DNA from: Thermodesulfovibrionia bacterium
GTDB taxonomy: Bacteria; Nitrospirota; Thermodesulfovibrionia; UBA6902
NCBI GenBank assembly: GCA_030646035.1
Contig: JAUSMY010000010.1
Location: 186,001-250,000, forward strand
DNA length: 64,000 nt
Direction of reading: 5' to 3'
In this document: one piece after another, positions 8,656 through 17,406 of the stretch
Layout: every line of letters begins with the position of its first letter
How positions within the stretch are numbered: position 1 is the first letter of the stretch
Notes under the pieces: model-generated
The model's database searches: none
Told to the model about the DNA's origin: nothing
Seen by the model: only the letters and a program-made list of their open reading frames with translations
Made by a program: the position numbers and the translations under genes

Positions 8656-9411
8656 TTATTCCCTTCCTCTTGTTAGAAAGTTATGTACCTTAGGATTCTT
8701 TGACTCGGCAAGCAGCCTCTTCGGATCTCCGCCTGCGATCATGGTCCTTGCGTCAGCATCGAGAAAGATGGAATTGTTTCCTATCGCAAGGATGCTTGCA
8801 AGCTCATGGGTCACTATGACAAAAGTAGCGCCGAGACTGTCCCTGAGTTCCAGTATCAAATCATCCATAAGCCTTGCGCTTATAGGGTCGAGTCCTGAAG
8901 ATGGCTCATCAAAAAAGAGTATGTCAGGGTCAAGCGCCATGGCACGCGCCAGTCCTGCGCGTTTCTTCATGCCTCCGCTTAATTCAGAAGGATAGTACTC
9001 TTCAAATCCTGATAAGCCGACCAGAGAGAGTTTAAGCGAAACTATCTCTTTTATCTTCTCCGATGACAGGTCAGTATACTCTTCCAGCGGCAGTGCCACA
9101 TTCTCTGCAAGTGTCATTGAACTCCAGAGAGCTCCGCTCTGGAACAAAACGCCGAAGCGCCTTTTTAAACGCTCCTTGTCATCAGGCTCCGCGTCCCAGT
9201 AGCTTTCGCCTGCATAAAGCACACGTCCTTCTTGCGGCCTCTGGAGCCCGATCAAATGACGGAGCAGAGTGCTCTTGCCGCATCCGCTGCCGCCCATGAT
9301 GACAAATATGTCACCCCTGTTGACCGTGAACGAGATGTCCCTCTGCACCACAAAGTCCCCGAATCCCATAGTGAGGTTCTCAACTGTTATATGTGGTTTC
9401 AATTGATCCAT
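8656..9411 (-). CDS. mlaF: Mla-type ABC transporter ATP-binding protein
   Basis: Cytoplasmic ATPase driving phospholipid transfer between membranes. 251 residues with Walker A GGSGCGKST, Q-loop LFQSGALWSSMTL, signature LSGGMKKRAGLARA, Walker B DILFFDEPSSGLDP and switch histidine VTHE. LSGGMKKR and the SGAL(F/W)xS Q-loop are typical of the MlaF subfamily. A 124-base gap holding a GC-rich double palindrome separates it from mlaE; mlaD follows 16 bases after. Confidence 0.95.
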   Translation of the reverse strand: MDQLKPHITVENLTMGFGDFVVQRDISFTVNRGDIFVIMGGSGCGKSTLLRHLIGLQRPQEGRVLYAGESYWDAEPDDKERLKRRFGVLFQSGALWSSMTLAENVALPLEEYTDLSSEKIKEIVSLKLSLVGLSGFEEYYPSELSGGMKKRAGLARAMALDPDILFFDEPSSGLDPISARLMDDLILELRDSLGATFVIVTHELASILAIGNNSIFLDADARTMIAGGDPKRLLAESKNPKVHNFLTRGRE

Positions 9412-9454
9412 TTGTCTAATTTAAAGCACCTACTGTTGGCTTGTCCGGAATCTT

Positions 9455-9525
9455 CCCCTCTAAAAAGAGGGGTTAGGGGTGTGTTTTATCTCAACATCCC
9501 CCTGCATCCCCCTTTGTTAAGGGGG
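9455..9525. repeat. Paired GC-rich palindromes between mlaE and mlaF
   Basis: Two perfect 7-bp stems: CCCCTCT-AAAA-AGAGGGG (9455-9472) and CCCCCTT-TGTT-AAGGGGG (9508-9525). Between them lie GGGGT and CATCCCCCTGCATCC, which could pair further. Neither strand has a T-run fitting a rho-independent terminator. It looks like a small dispersed intergenic repeat (REP/MITE-like) inside an operon. I saw no second copy in this window. Confidence 0.6.
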
Positions 9526-9535
9526 AATAATAGTG

Positions 9536-10678
9536 TCATATCCCTATCACCTGGCAGACAAAAGTTATTACCGCAGTTGCCACTATTATACTGACAATTC
9601 CTGTAACAACTGCTGAAGTGCCTGCGTCTCCTACAGATGAAGCGCTTCTGCCGCACTGCATCCCCCTCAGGCATCCTGACATTGAGACAAGCACTCCAAA
9701 GACAACGCTGTGAAAGAGACCGATCCATAGGTTGTCCATGCTCACAGCTTTCTTTGTCTCCATAACATATTCCATCACAGTAAGATCCATCATCCCTACT
9801 CCGACTATCATGCCGCCCAGTATTCCCATGAGATCCGCGTAAAGGCAGAGAAGCGGCATCATCAGGGTCAGTGCGATAATACGCGGAAGAACCAGAAACT
9901 CGATAGGTGAAATGCCCATGGTCTCAAGCGCGTCGATCTCTTCATTGACCTGCATCGTCCCGATCTGCGCGGCAAACGCTGCGCCTGTGCGGCCAGCCAT
10001 GATAATGCCTGTCATGATCGCTCCCATCACGCGCACCATGCCTATGCCCACAAGGTCTGCTATGTATATCTGAGCGCCGAACATCCTTAACTGGATAGCG
10101 CCGATGAATGCGAGGATGAGGCCTACAAGAAGGCTGATGAGCGAGACTATGAAGAATGCCTTTGGGCCGCAATCCTGAATGATGACAAACAATTCAGAAC
10201 GCCGGTACCGCGCCCTGCCGAGCAGTAATCTTCCAAAGGATGAGGTGACATCGCCTATGAAATCAAGTATCCCGATTGATGAATCCCGAAGGTCAATTGC
10301 CGCCTCGCCCATTTGTGTGAGAAAAGAAGATTCGACAACTTCCCTTCGCGCGCCTTTTTTCTCAGGAACGGCAGAGGCAAGGTCAAGCAGCCTCTGAACC
10401 CCCTGAGGCAGTCCGTTTATATCAACATGGATATTATTCTTTGAACATCGGTCAATGATCCTGATAATAAAAGTAAGCAGCCCGCTGTCCCAGTCTGTGA
10501 CGCCTTCTGATTCAAAGATTATCTTCTTGATCCCTGAACCAGCTTCTACCTGCTTCTGAACCTCATCGGCAGACGGCAGCGCCTTCCCGATCCTGCAATC
10601 ACCTGCGATATGAACAAGCAGAGTATCGCCGTCCTTCCGGCTGAAGCTCATCCCGCATTGTGCTGAAACACTTTCCAT
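9536..10678 (-). CDS. mlaE: Mla-type ABC permease with N-terminal STAS domain
   Basis: Inner-membrane permease of the MCE lipid-transport system. 380 residues: residues about 1-115 form a STAS-like domain (VHIAGDCRIG, IIFESEGVTDWDSGLLTFI, the MlaB-type fold) fused to an MlaE/permease domain with about five membrane segments. The latter carries GAIQLRMFGAQIYIADLVGIGM, MAGRTGAAFAAQIGTMQVN and EIDALETMGISP, the family signature. In E. coli MlaB and MlaE are separate, so the fusion supplies both. It is the first gene of the four-gene operon; 118 AT-rich bases upstream hold no promoter I can call with confidence. Confidence 0.94.
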   Translation of the reverse strand: MESVSAQCGMSFSRKDGDTLLVHIAGDCRIGKALPSADEVQKQVEAGSGIKKIIFESEGVTDWDSGLLTFIIRIIDRCSKNNIHVDINGLPQGVQRLLDLASAVPEKKGARREVVESSFLTQMGEAAIDLRDSSIGILDFIGDVTSSFGRLLLGRARYRRSELFVIIQDCGPKAFFIVSLISLLVGLILAFIGAIQLRMFGAQIYIADLVGIGMVRVMGAIMTGIIMAGRTGAAFAAQIGTMQVNEEIDALETMGISPIEFLVLPRIIALTLMMPLLCLYADLMGILGGMIVGVGMMDLTVMEYVMETKKAVSMDNLWIGLFHSVVFGVLVSMSGCLRGMQCGRSASSVGDAGTSAVVTGIVSIIVATAVITFVCQVIGI

Positions 10679-10796
10679 AATATTGTCTGTCTGCCTTTAA
10701 TGTTTCAGATAAGTTTACATCTTACAGTATTAAAATGGTAGCAGAAAGTTGCAGATAATTACGAAGGCATCAACTCAAATAATTGCAAATCAAATC

Positions 10797-12131
10797 TTAA
10801 ACCAGACACCTGCCGTCAAAACTCTTTTCATCAATGCCGAGAAGTGAGATTATCGTGGGGCCTACATCAACAATGTTGATATCAGAAACATCTATCTTGC
10901 GGTTAATAAAGAAGGTCGCATCATCTCTTGTATGCCCGCCTGTGAAATGGCCCATGCCTGAGATCTCAGTCTTGTTTATCGCGCTCTTCAGGTCAAAACC
11001 TTTATGAGGAAGAGCGACAAGATCAGGAGCGTCAGCAAGCAGGGCTCCGCTGTAAACCTCTTCCTTGAAGAGAACCTCTTTGATCACCTTCTCGCCATCC
11101 ACTTCAAGCGAGAGAAGTTCATTCTTGAGTTTCTTCCTTAGGCCTTCATACTCGCCTGCATCAACACTGCCGCGTGAATATTTTCCTTTTGAATGAATAT
11201 AAAATCTTGCAGGGTCAAGCGCGAATACCATGCTCTCCTGATGTATCGTTTCAAAAGAGTCAGGGTTCTCCTTTGTGAACTTCAGGTAACCTCTCTCCTT
11301 CAGCCAGGAGTTCAAATATATCTCTTTCTTTATCGTTGTGAAGCCATGATCTGACAATATGATAAACGGGGTTTCATCACCCGCCTTCTTATTCATCTCT
11401 CCTATCAGCGCGTCAAGATCCCTGTAAAAATTTAGAAAGAAGGTGTGAATTGCATGGCCTTCATCATCAAGCGCGGCCCAGAGATAATGATGAAGCCTGT
11501 CCGTCTCTGTCACCACACCTATAAAAAGGTCCCAGTCATCCTCGTTGAGAAAATGAAGTATCGCCTTCTTTCTGATATCAAAGGTCGTTTTTATATTCTC
11601 TGCCAGCGCGGCTGATGATTCTCTCGCCTTCTGAGTATCAACATCCATCTTATATCCGATGCTCTTTAAGTATTCATATGCTGATTCAGGATACGTCGCT
11701 TTCTTAAGATCAAGAGAGACAAAGCCGGATGTGAGAACTCCATTCAATTCTCTGGCGGGATAAGTAGATGGGACATTGAGCACAACGCTTCTCTTGCCGT
11801 TCCTTCCGGCGACATCCCAGAGAGTTGCGCTCTTCATATCATCAGCATTAGGGAACTTCCATTTGTATGTATCCTTCTGCACTTCAGTGAAGCCGTAGAT
11901 ACCATGCCGCCCGGGATTCACACCGGTCATGAAGGTGCTCCATGAGGTTGAAGAGACCTCTGGTATTGAAGCTGTCATCGGCGAGAGTGTGCCTCCGGCA
12001 ATCATCTTTGCGAGGTTAGGCATAATGCCTGAATCAATAAACCTCTTAAGAAGACTGCAAGGCACACCGTCTATGCCGAGAACAATGACCTTGTTCTGTT
12101 TGGCCGCTTTTTTCTTAAAGATATTGAACAT
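10797..12131 (-). CDS. Alkaline-phosphatase-superfamily phosphodiesterase
   Basis: Type I phosphodiesterase/nucleotide pyrophosphatase fold, 444 residues. Metal and nucleophile motifs: VLGIDGVPCSLL near the N-terminus, MTASIPEVSSTSWSTFMTG with the nucleophile Ser/Thr, HGIYGF, ETDRLHHYLW, ILSDHGF, and the late GMGHFTGGHTRDDATFF with a metal-binding His. No signal peptide is visible, so it is probably cytoplasmic. It starts 7 bases after the PP-loop gene and is the last of a three-gene minus-strand run. The substrate is unknown: homologues act on nucleotide, phospholipid or polyol phosphodiesters. Confidence 0.85.
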   Translation of the reverse strand: MFNIFKKKAAKQNKVIVLGIDGVPCSLLKRFIDSGIMPNLAKMIAGGTLSPMTASIPEVSSTSWSTFMTGVNPGRHGIYGFTEVQKDTYKWKFPNADDMKSATLWDVAGRNGKRSVVLNVPSTYPARELNGVLTSGFVSLDLKKATYPESAYEYLKSIGYKMDVDTQKARESSAALAENIKTTFDIRKKAILHFLNEDDWDLFIGVVTETDRLHHYLWAALDDEGHAIHTFFLNFYRDLDALIGEMNKKAGDETPFIILSDHGFTTIKKEIYLNSWLKERGYLKFTKENPDSFETIHQESMVFALDPARFYIHSKGKYSRGSVDAGEYEGLRKKLKNELLSLEVDGEKVIKEVLFKEEVYSGALLADAPDLVALPHKGFDLKSAINKTEISGMGHFTGGHTRDDATFFINRKIDVSDINIVDVGPTIISLLGIDEKSFDGRCLV

Positions 12132-12138
12132 TGCTGCT

Positions 12139-12978
12139 CTACATATAACCCAGATCTCTGAGCTTGCTCATTATCTCCTCTTTGCCCTGTCCGCGGCCTG
12201 CCCTTTCATATGTATTCTCAAGATCCTGCTCCCATGCCGGGATGTCTGACATCTTTGTAGTAGAGCCTTTTGCGCCGAGTGAACGATAGCCTATATTGTA
12301 TAAAGTGCAGAAAGGCACCTTGTACTGGAATATGAAATCCCATATATCGCGCTCTTTAAAATGCAGGATCGGCTGTATACGCATATGCGGCGGATTCTTC
12401 CGCGGGCTGAAGAATGTTTCCTGTACGCGCGCCTCCTGCTCATCCCATCTGATCGCGGTTGCAAGAGCGGTGATCTTATTCTCTTCAAGGAACATGTTCA
12501 TGGCTATAGTCTTCATCAGGTGGTTGCCGATAAACGACTCAGGCTCGAACGGGAACTCCTCATCTGTGATCTCCAGAAGCGCGATCTCCTTTCTGTTGCG
12601 CTCATTAAGGCTGCTGACCTTTACCATATCGCCGACCTTTTCCGCCTTGGAAGCCACATCAATGTTCTTTGCGATACGGGCATCAAGGTTCCACTCTTTT
12701 TTAAGCTGGTTGAAGATGTCCCATATCTCTTCAAACACATAGCCCTCGTCAATGAACATGCACATCGGCATCTTTACTCCAAGCTCTTTGCATGACTCCC
12801 TGAAGAGCCAGGTCATTGTTGTGCTGTCCTTTCCGCCGGTCCAGGCTAACGCAAGGTTGTCAACGCCAAACTTATCAATAGCCTCCTTGATTATCTTCTT
12901 TGAGTGCGCTATCTTTTCTTCAAGGCTCAAACCCATCAACCTCTCCATCTCTTCCATCGACATTGACTCTGCTGTCAT
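12139..12978 (-). CDS. PAPS-reductase/CysD-like PP-loop ATPase
   Basis: 279 residues with the PP-loop GGKDSTTM (near 46-53), a FIDEGYVFEEIWD strand, IRWDEQEARV, IQPILHFKERDIWDFI and the C-terminal GRGQGKEEIMSKLRDLGYM. This matches the layout of sulfate adenylyltransferase subunit 2 (CysD), including the end motif, but no cysN, cysH or other sulfate gene is in the window. The family uses ATP to adenylate or release pyrophosphate. It sits between an acyl-AMP ligase and an AlkP phosphodiesterase with gaps of 23 and 7 bases. Fold call secure; reaction unknown. Confidence 0.8.
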   Translation of the reverse strand: MTAESMSMEEMERLMGLSLEEKIAHSKKIIKEAIDKFGVDNLALAWTGGKDSTTMTWLFRESCKELGVKMPMCMFIDEGYVFEEIWDIFNQLKKEWNLDARIAKNIDVASKAEKVGDMVKVSSLNERNRKEIALLEITDEEFPFEPESFIGNHLMKTIAMNMFLEENKITALATAIRWDEQEARVQETFFSPRKNPPHMRIQPILHFKERDIWDFIFQYKVPFCTLYNIGYRSLGAKGSTTKMSDIPAWEQDLENTYERAGRGQGKEEIMSKLRDLGYM

Positions 12979-13001
12979 AACTCCTCCTTTAATTTAAAAA
13001 A

Positions 13002-14486
13002 TTATCCTAAGTTCAACTTTCTCAGTTCAGTCTTCTTTATCTTGCCTGTAGCGGTCTTTGGAAATTCATCAACCGGTATTATCTTTCTCGGAATCTTGAA
13101 CCGTGCAATACGCCTCTTGAGATGATCCCTTATCTCTGTCTCATCAAATGAGAGTCCCTCTTTTATTTTTATGAAGAGTATCGATATCTCTGAACCCCTG
13201 CCGTCAGGCACGCCCACCATAGCGCACTCTTCAATTGAGTCATGCTCCATTATAACATCTTCAACCTCTCTGGGATAAATATTCATGCCGTCCACAATGA
13301 TAAGGTCTTTCTTTCTGTCAACTATATAAATGTATCCGTCCTCGTCAATCCTTGCCATATCGCCTGTATACAGCCATCCATCCTTTAAGACAGAGGCTGT
13401 TTCATCCGGCCTGTTATAGTAACCCTTCATTACATTCGGGCCTTTGACCCTCAGTTCTCCTATCTCTCCCAAGTTAACTCTTTCCCCATCTTCTCCGATA
13501 ATGCTGACCTCAACGCCCGGCAGCGGCGGGCCGACTGATGACGGCTTTCTTGTGCCTTCGACTGGATTCACCGCAACAACTGGCGATGCCTCAGTAAGCC
13601 CGTAGCCCTCGACCAAAGGCGCTTTAAACCGCTTTTCAAATGCATAGATGATATCCGGAGGCAAAGCAGCAGCTCCTGAAACACAGACCCTGATCATTGT
13701 GAAGAGTTTAAATAAGAGCATGAATAAGAGAGGTATCCTCTTTTTAGAGAGTATGCTGTAGATCGTGGGGATAGCCACAAAAAAAGTGATCCTGTCCCTA
13801 AAGACGCTCTTGATCACCTTTGAGAAAGGCTTTACTGAAGGCAGCAGTATTATGCTTGCGCCTGAATATACAGGAAGAATAACGCAGACGGTAAAAGTGA
13901 ACGAGTGAAAAAGCGGCAGAAAAAGAAGCACCCTGTCCCTGCATGATAAACGCATTACCTGCATGCATGACTCGACATTTGATATGAGGTTATGATGTGT
14001 GAGCATCGCGCCCTTTGGAAAACCGGTCGTTCCGGATGTGTATAAAAAAACCGCTGTATCATCAGCAGACCCTTTGTATGGCTCTGCGTCTTCTTCCGGC
14101 ACTTCATCAAACAACACCTTCCTGATATCAAGTCCCGGCTTTAACTTATCAAGCTTTTTCGAAAGATCTCTGCCATGTATAACGATCCTGCAGCCTGAGT
14201 CATTGATAATGAACGAGATCTCATCCGGGGTTAAGAACGTATTAATTGGAACAGCGATACCTCCGGCCCTCAGGATGGCGAAGTAACTGATGATATACTC
14301 AGGGCTGTTATCCATCAGGATGGCAGCGCGCTCACCTGCTTTAAGCCCGAGCGCTCTCAGCCCGCCTGCTGTCAATGTCACACGCCGGTTTGCCTCTGCA
14401 TAGGAGTATTTCCTGTCCCCAAACTTTATGCAGGTTTTATGCGGATGCTCAGCAGCCCTCTGTAATAATAGATCGCTTAAAGTCAT
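13002..14486 (-). CDS. Long-chain acyl-CoA ligase-like AMP-binding enzyme
   Basis: Adenylate-forming enzyme, 494 residues, first of the three-gene minus run. Motifs in order: P-loop LYTSGTTGFPKGAMLTHHN (A3), VEGYGLTEASP (A5), YTGDMARIDEDGYIYIVDRK (A7/A8) and the catalytic-lysine motif TATGKIKKTELR (A10). Fits fatty-acid CoA ligases (FadD-like) that activate acids as acyl-AMP and usually pass them to CoA. Divergent from the prenyl synthase gene, with about 111 bases between them. The specific acid cannot be read from sequence; the neighbouring CysD-like and phosphodiesterase genes hint at a dedicated pathway. Confidence 0.88.
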   Translation of the reverse strand: MTLSDLLLQRAAEHPHKTCIKFGDRKYSYAEANRRVTLTAGGLRALGLKAGERAAILMDNSPEYIISYFAILRAGGIAVPINTFLTPDEISFIINDSGCRIVIHGRDLSKKLDKLKPGLDIRKVLFDEVPEEDAEPYKGSADDTAVFLYTSGTTGFPKGAMLTHHNLISNVESCMQVMRLSCRDRVLLFLPLFHSFTFTVCVILPVYSGASIILLPSVKPFSKVIKSVFRDRITFFVAIPTIYSILSKKRIPLLFMLLFKLFTMIRVCVSGAAALPPDIIYAFEKRFKAPLVEGYGLTEASPVVAVNPVEGTRKPSSVGPPLPGVEVSIIGEDGERVNLGEIGELRVKGPNVMKGYYNRPDETASVLKDGWLYTGDMARIDEDGYIYIVDRKKDLIIVDGMNIYPREVEDVIMEHDSIEECAMVGVPDGRGSEISILFIKIKEGLSFDETEIRDHLKRRIARFKIPRKIIPVDEFPKTATGKIKKTELRKLNLG

Positions 14487-14544
14487 TGGTCACCTGATAT
14501 TATCATATTATATTTCATGGCAGCCGCAATTCATATCGCATCTC

Positions 14545-14573
14545 TTTATAATTATCCTGCATAGGGTTATAAT
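14545..14573 (+). promoter_or_regulatory. Putative sigma-70-type promoter for the ispA-dxs run
   Basis: TTTATA (14545-14550), 17-base spacer, TATAAT (14568-14573). The prenyl synthase ATG is 24 bases after the -10 box, with AAGGAAAT in between. Sequence match only. Confidence 0.55.
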
Positions 14574-14597
14574 ATTGCGTCAAAGGAAATAATATAC

Positions 14598-15485
14598 ATG
14601 GATATAGTTCAGTATCTGAAAAACAAAAAAGAGCTTGTCGACAGCTATCTTGAGGCATATGTCTCATCCAAAAAAGGCCAGAACGGCTGCCCCAAAGAGC
14701 TTTATGAGGCGATGAGATACGCGCTTATGGCAGGCGGCAAGAGGATAAGGCCCATACTGGCGCTCGCAGGCTATGAGGCTGTTAACGGCAAAACAAATAA
14801 CGTAATGCCTGTTGCTTCCTCACTTGAACTCATACATACATATTCATTGATCCATGACGACCTTCCAGCAATGGATGATGATGATATGAGAAGGAACATG
14901 CCGACCACTCATATCGCCTTCGGAGAAGCCACAGCAATACTTGCGGGCGATGCGCTGCTGACCGAGGCATTCAATATCATCTCCAACTCAAAAGCAGAAC
15001 CCGGCATACTCATCAATGTGATAAAAGAGGTCACACATGCCTGCGGGCCTGACGGAATGGTCGGAGGGCAGACTGTAGACATACTGATGGAAGGTAAGAA
15101 GGCGGAAAAGGACGACATCATCTATATTCATACACATAAGACCGGCGTATTTATTAAGGCTGCTGTGCGCGTTGGCGCCATTATGGCAGATGCCACAGAA
15201 GATGAACTTGCCGCATTGACAACTTACGGAGATAAAGTCGGCCTCGCATTTCAGATTGCTGATGACATCCTTGATATAACCGGCACCACAGAGGAGCTCG
15301 GAAAGACAGCAGGCTCTGATAATACAAACGCTAAAAACACCTACCCCTCCATCTTCGGCATTGATGAGTCAAGAAAGATAGCCGAGGCACTGATATCTGA
15401 TGCCATTAAGGCGCTTAGAGGTTTTGATGAAAAAGCAGACCCGCTCAGGGAGATAGCAAAATATATTATATCGAGGCGGAATTAG
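14598..15485 (+). CDS. ispA: Polyprenyl (farnesyl/geranylgeranyl) diphosphate synthase
   Basis: Condenses isopentenyl diphosphate with allylic diphosphates to C15/C20 prenyl diphosphates. 295 residues, normal for IspA. First aspartate-rich motif HDDLPAMDDDDMRR (near 93-106, with the two-residue insertion typical of bacterial short-chain synthases), GGKRIRP for pyrophosphate binding, and second motif FQIADDILD. Only 8 bases separate it from dxs, the common xseB-ispA-dxs type pairing, so the two supply isoprenoids together. Chain length not determined. Confidence 0.93.
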   Translation: MDIVQYLKNKKELVDSYLEAYVSSKKGQNGCPKELYEAMRYALMAGGKRIRPILALAGYEAVNGKTNNVMPVASSLELIHTYSLIHDDLPAMDDDDMRRNMPTTHIAFGEATAILAGDALLTEAFNIISNSKAEPGILINVIKEVTHACGPDGMVGGQTVDILMEGKKAEKDDIIYIHTHKTGVFIKAAVRVGAIMADATEDELAALTTYGDKVGLAFQIADDILDITGTTEELGKTAGSDNTNAKNTYPSIFGIDESRKIAEALISDAIKALRGFDEKADPLREIAKYIISRRN

Positions 15486-15493
15486 ATATATTC

Positions 15494-17386
15494 ATGCATA
15501 TAGAAAAGATCAAAGGCCCGGATGATGTAAAAAAGCTCACACTTGAGGAACTTAACGAGCTTGCAAAAGAGTTAAGGGAAACGATCATCGAGAGAGTCGC
15601 GCTTAACGGAGGGCATCTTGCCCCGAGCCTCGGCGTCGTTGACCTTACGATCGCGCTTCATTATGTCTTCAACTCACCGGTTGATAAGATAATCTGGGAT
15701 GTAGGCCACCAGTCATATTCGCATAAGCTTCTTACAGGCAGATACAATTCTTTCGCAACCATCAGGCAGCATGGCGGCATCTCAGGATTCCCAAAAATAT
15801 CTGAAAGCCCGCATGATTCCTTCGGCACAGGCCACAGCTCAACATCCATCTCTGCCGCACTGGGAATGGTTGCGGCAAAAAACCACAACCGGAAAAATTA
15901 CAAAGCGATAGCTGTCATAGGCGACGGAGCCATGACTGCGGGGCTTGCCTTTGAGGGGCTGAACCATGCGGGACACCTCAAGAAAGACCTGATCGTAATA
16001 CTCAATGACAACGAGATGTCCATATCACCCAATGTCGGCGCTCTCTCTGCGTATCTGAGAAAGATGCTGATGGGCGACTTTTATACAAAGTTCAAGAAAG
16101 AGACAAAACTTCTTCTGGACCGTTTCCCAAAAGTTGGAGAGCCTGTGCTCAAGATGGCTAAAAAAGCTGAAGATACCTTCAAGGGCTTTGTTGTTCCGGG
16201 AATGCTCTTTGAGGAACTCGGGTTTGAATATGTCGGCCCTGTTGACGGCCACAAGATAGAACAGCTTATTGAGACATTTGAGAGGTTCAAGGACTTCCCC
16301 GGGCCTGTGCTCATACACGCGATAACCAAAAAGGGGAAAGGGTATCCGATGGCTGAAAAAGAGCCGGGGATATTCCACGGCATCGGGCCTTTTGATATTG
16401 AAACCGGAGAGACCGTCTCTTCTTCGAATGTCTCATACAGCGAGGTATTCGGAAGGACTCTTGTTTCACTTGCAAAGGATGATGACAGGATAGTCGCTAT
16501 CACAGCTGCAATGACAGAGGGCACAGGCCTTTCAGAATTCGTCAGAACATTCCCAAAGAGGTTCTATGATGTCGGTATCGCTGAACCGCATGCTGTCACA
16601 TTTGCGGCAGGGCTTGCAACCCAGGGTGTCAAACCTGTAGTCGCGATCTATTCCACGTTCCTTCAGAGGTCGTATGATGAGATCATCCATGATGTATGCC
16701 TTCAGAACCTTCCTGTAGTCTTTGCCATCGACAGGGCCGGGATAGTCGGAGATGACGGGCCCACGCATAACGGCGCGTTTGACCTCTCATTTCTAAGGCA
16801 CATACCTAACCTTGTAGTCATGGCTCCGAAAGACGGAGATGAGCTTCAGTGCATGCTCAAGACTGCCCTTGCACTTAACGGCCCGGCTGCGATCAGATAT
16901 CCGAGAGGCGCTGCTGCCGAAAGTTATGAAGAGATAGATATTAAAGAGATACCTATAGGCAAAGCCGAGGTTCTGAAAGAGGGCAAGGACCTGCTGATAC
17001 TTGCCATAGGCAATATGGTAATGCCCTCGCTTGAAGCCGCAAAGCTGCTTGTTGACGCCGGCATTGACGCCGCAGTTGTTAATACAAGATTTCTGAAACC
17101 TCTTGATACCGGAACTATAATAAAACTTGCGAAAGAGACAGGCCATGTACTTACTGTTGAGGAGAACACCATATCAGGCGGTTTCGGCAGCGCAGTGATA
17201 GAAGAGTTCACAAAGGCCGGTGTTGAAGGTGTTAAGGTCAGGATGCTCGGCATACCTGACAGGTTCATTGAACAGGGCACGCAAAAACTTCTCAGAAAAG
17301 AACTCGGACTCGATACAGACGGCATTACAAAAGAAGCGCTTGCACTTGTCAACAGGAAAACTCCCATGACACATAAAGTCAACTGA
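15494..17386 (+). CDS. dxs: 1-deoxy-D-xylulose-5-phosphate synthase
   Basis: Thiamine-diphosphate enzyme making DXP from pyruvate and glyceraldehyde 3-phosphate, first step of the MEP isoprenoid pathway. 630 residues. TPP-binding motif GDGAMTAGLAFEGLNHAG followed by ILNDNEMSISPNVGALS; the N-terminal DVGHQSYSHKLLTGR and the pyrimidine domain with GIAEPHAVTFAAGLA, DRAGIVGDDGPTHNG and YPRG are intact. ispE, another MEP gene, is at about 55 kb. No riboswitch is visible in the short gap before it. Confidence 0.97.
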   Translation: MHIEKIKGPDDVKKLTLEELNELAKELRETIIERVALNGGHLAPSLGVVDLTIALHYVFNSPVDKIIWDVGHQSYSHKLLTGRYNSFATIRQHGGISGFPKISESPHDSFGTGHSSTSISAALGMVAAKNHNRKNYKAIAVIGDGAMTAGLAFEGLNHAGHLKKDLIVILNDNEMSISPNVGALSAYLRKMLMGDFYTKFKKETKLLLDRFPKVGEPVLKMAKKAEDTFKGFVVPGMLFEELGFEYVGPVDGHKIEQLIETFERFKDFPGPVLIHAITKKGKGYPMAEKEPGIFHGIGPFDIETGETVSSSNVSYSEVFGRTLVSLAKDDDRIVAITAAMTEGTGLSEFVRTFPKRFYDVGIAEPHAVTFAAGLATQGVKPVVAIYSTFLQRSYDEIIHDVCLQNLPVVFAIDRAGIVGDDGPTHNGAFDLSFLRHIPNLVVMAPKDGDELQCMLKTALALNGPAAIRYPRGAAAESYEEIDIKEIPIGKAEVLKEGKDLLILAIGNMVMPSLEAAKLLVDAGIDAAVVNTRFLKPLDTGTIIKLAKETGHVLTVEENTISGGFGSAVIEEFTKAGVEGVKVRMLGIPDRFIEQGTQKLLRKELGLDTDGITKEALALVNRKTPMTHKVN

Positions 17387-17406
17387 TTAACAATCCATAT
17401 TAAGTC

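Noticed and set aside
9455-9525. Palindromes as rho-independent terminators in the Mla operon
   Set aside because: No T-run follows either stem on the minus strand, and the genes on both sides belong to one system.
16025-17382. Several long open frames antisense to dxs
   Set aside because: They have no RBS or recognisable domains and follow from the codon bias of dxs; dxs itself is unambiguous.
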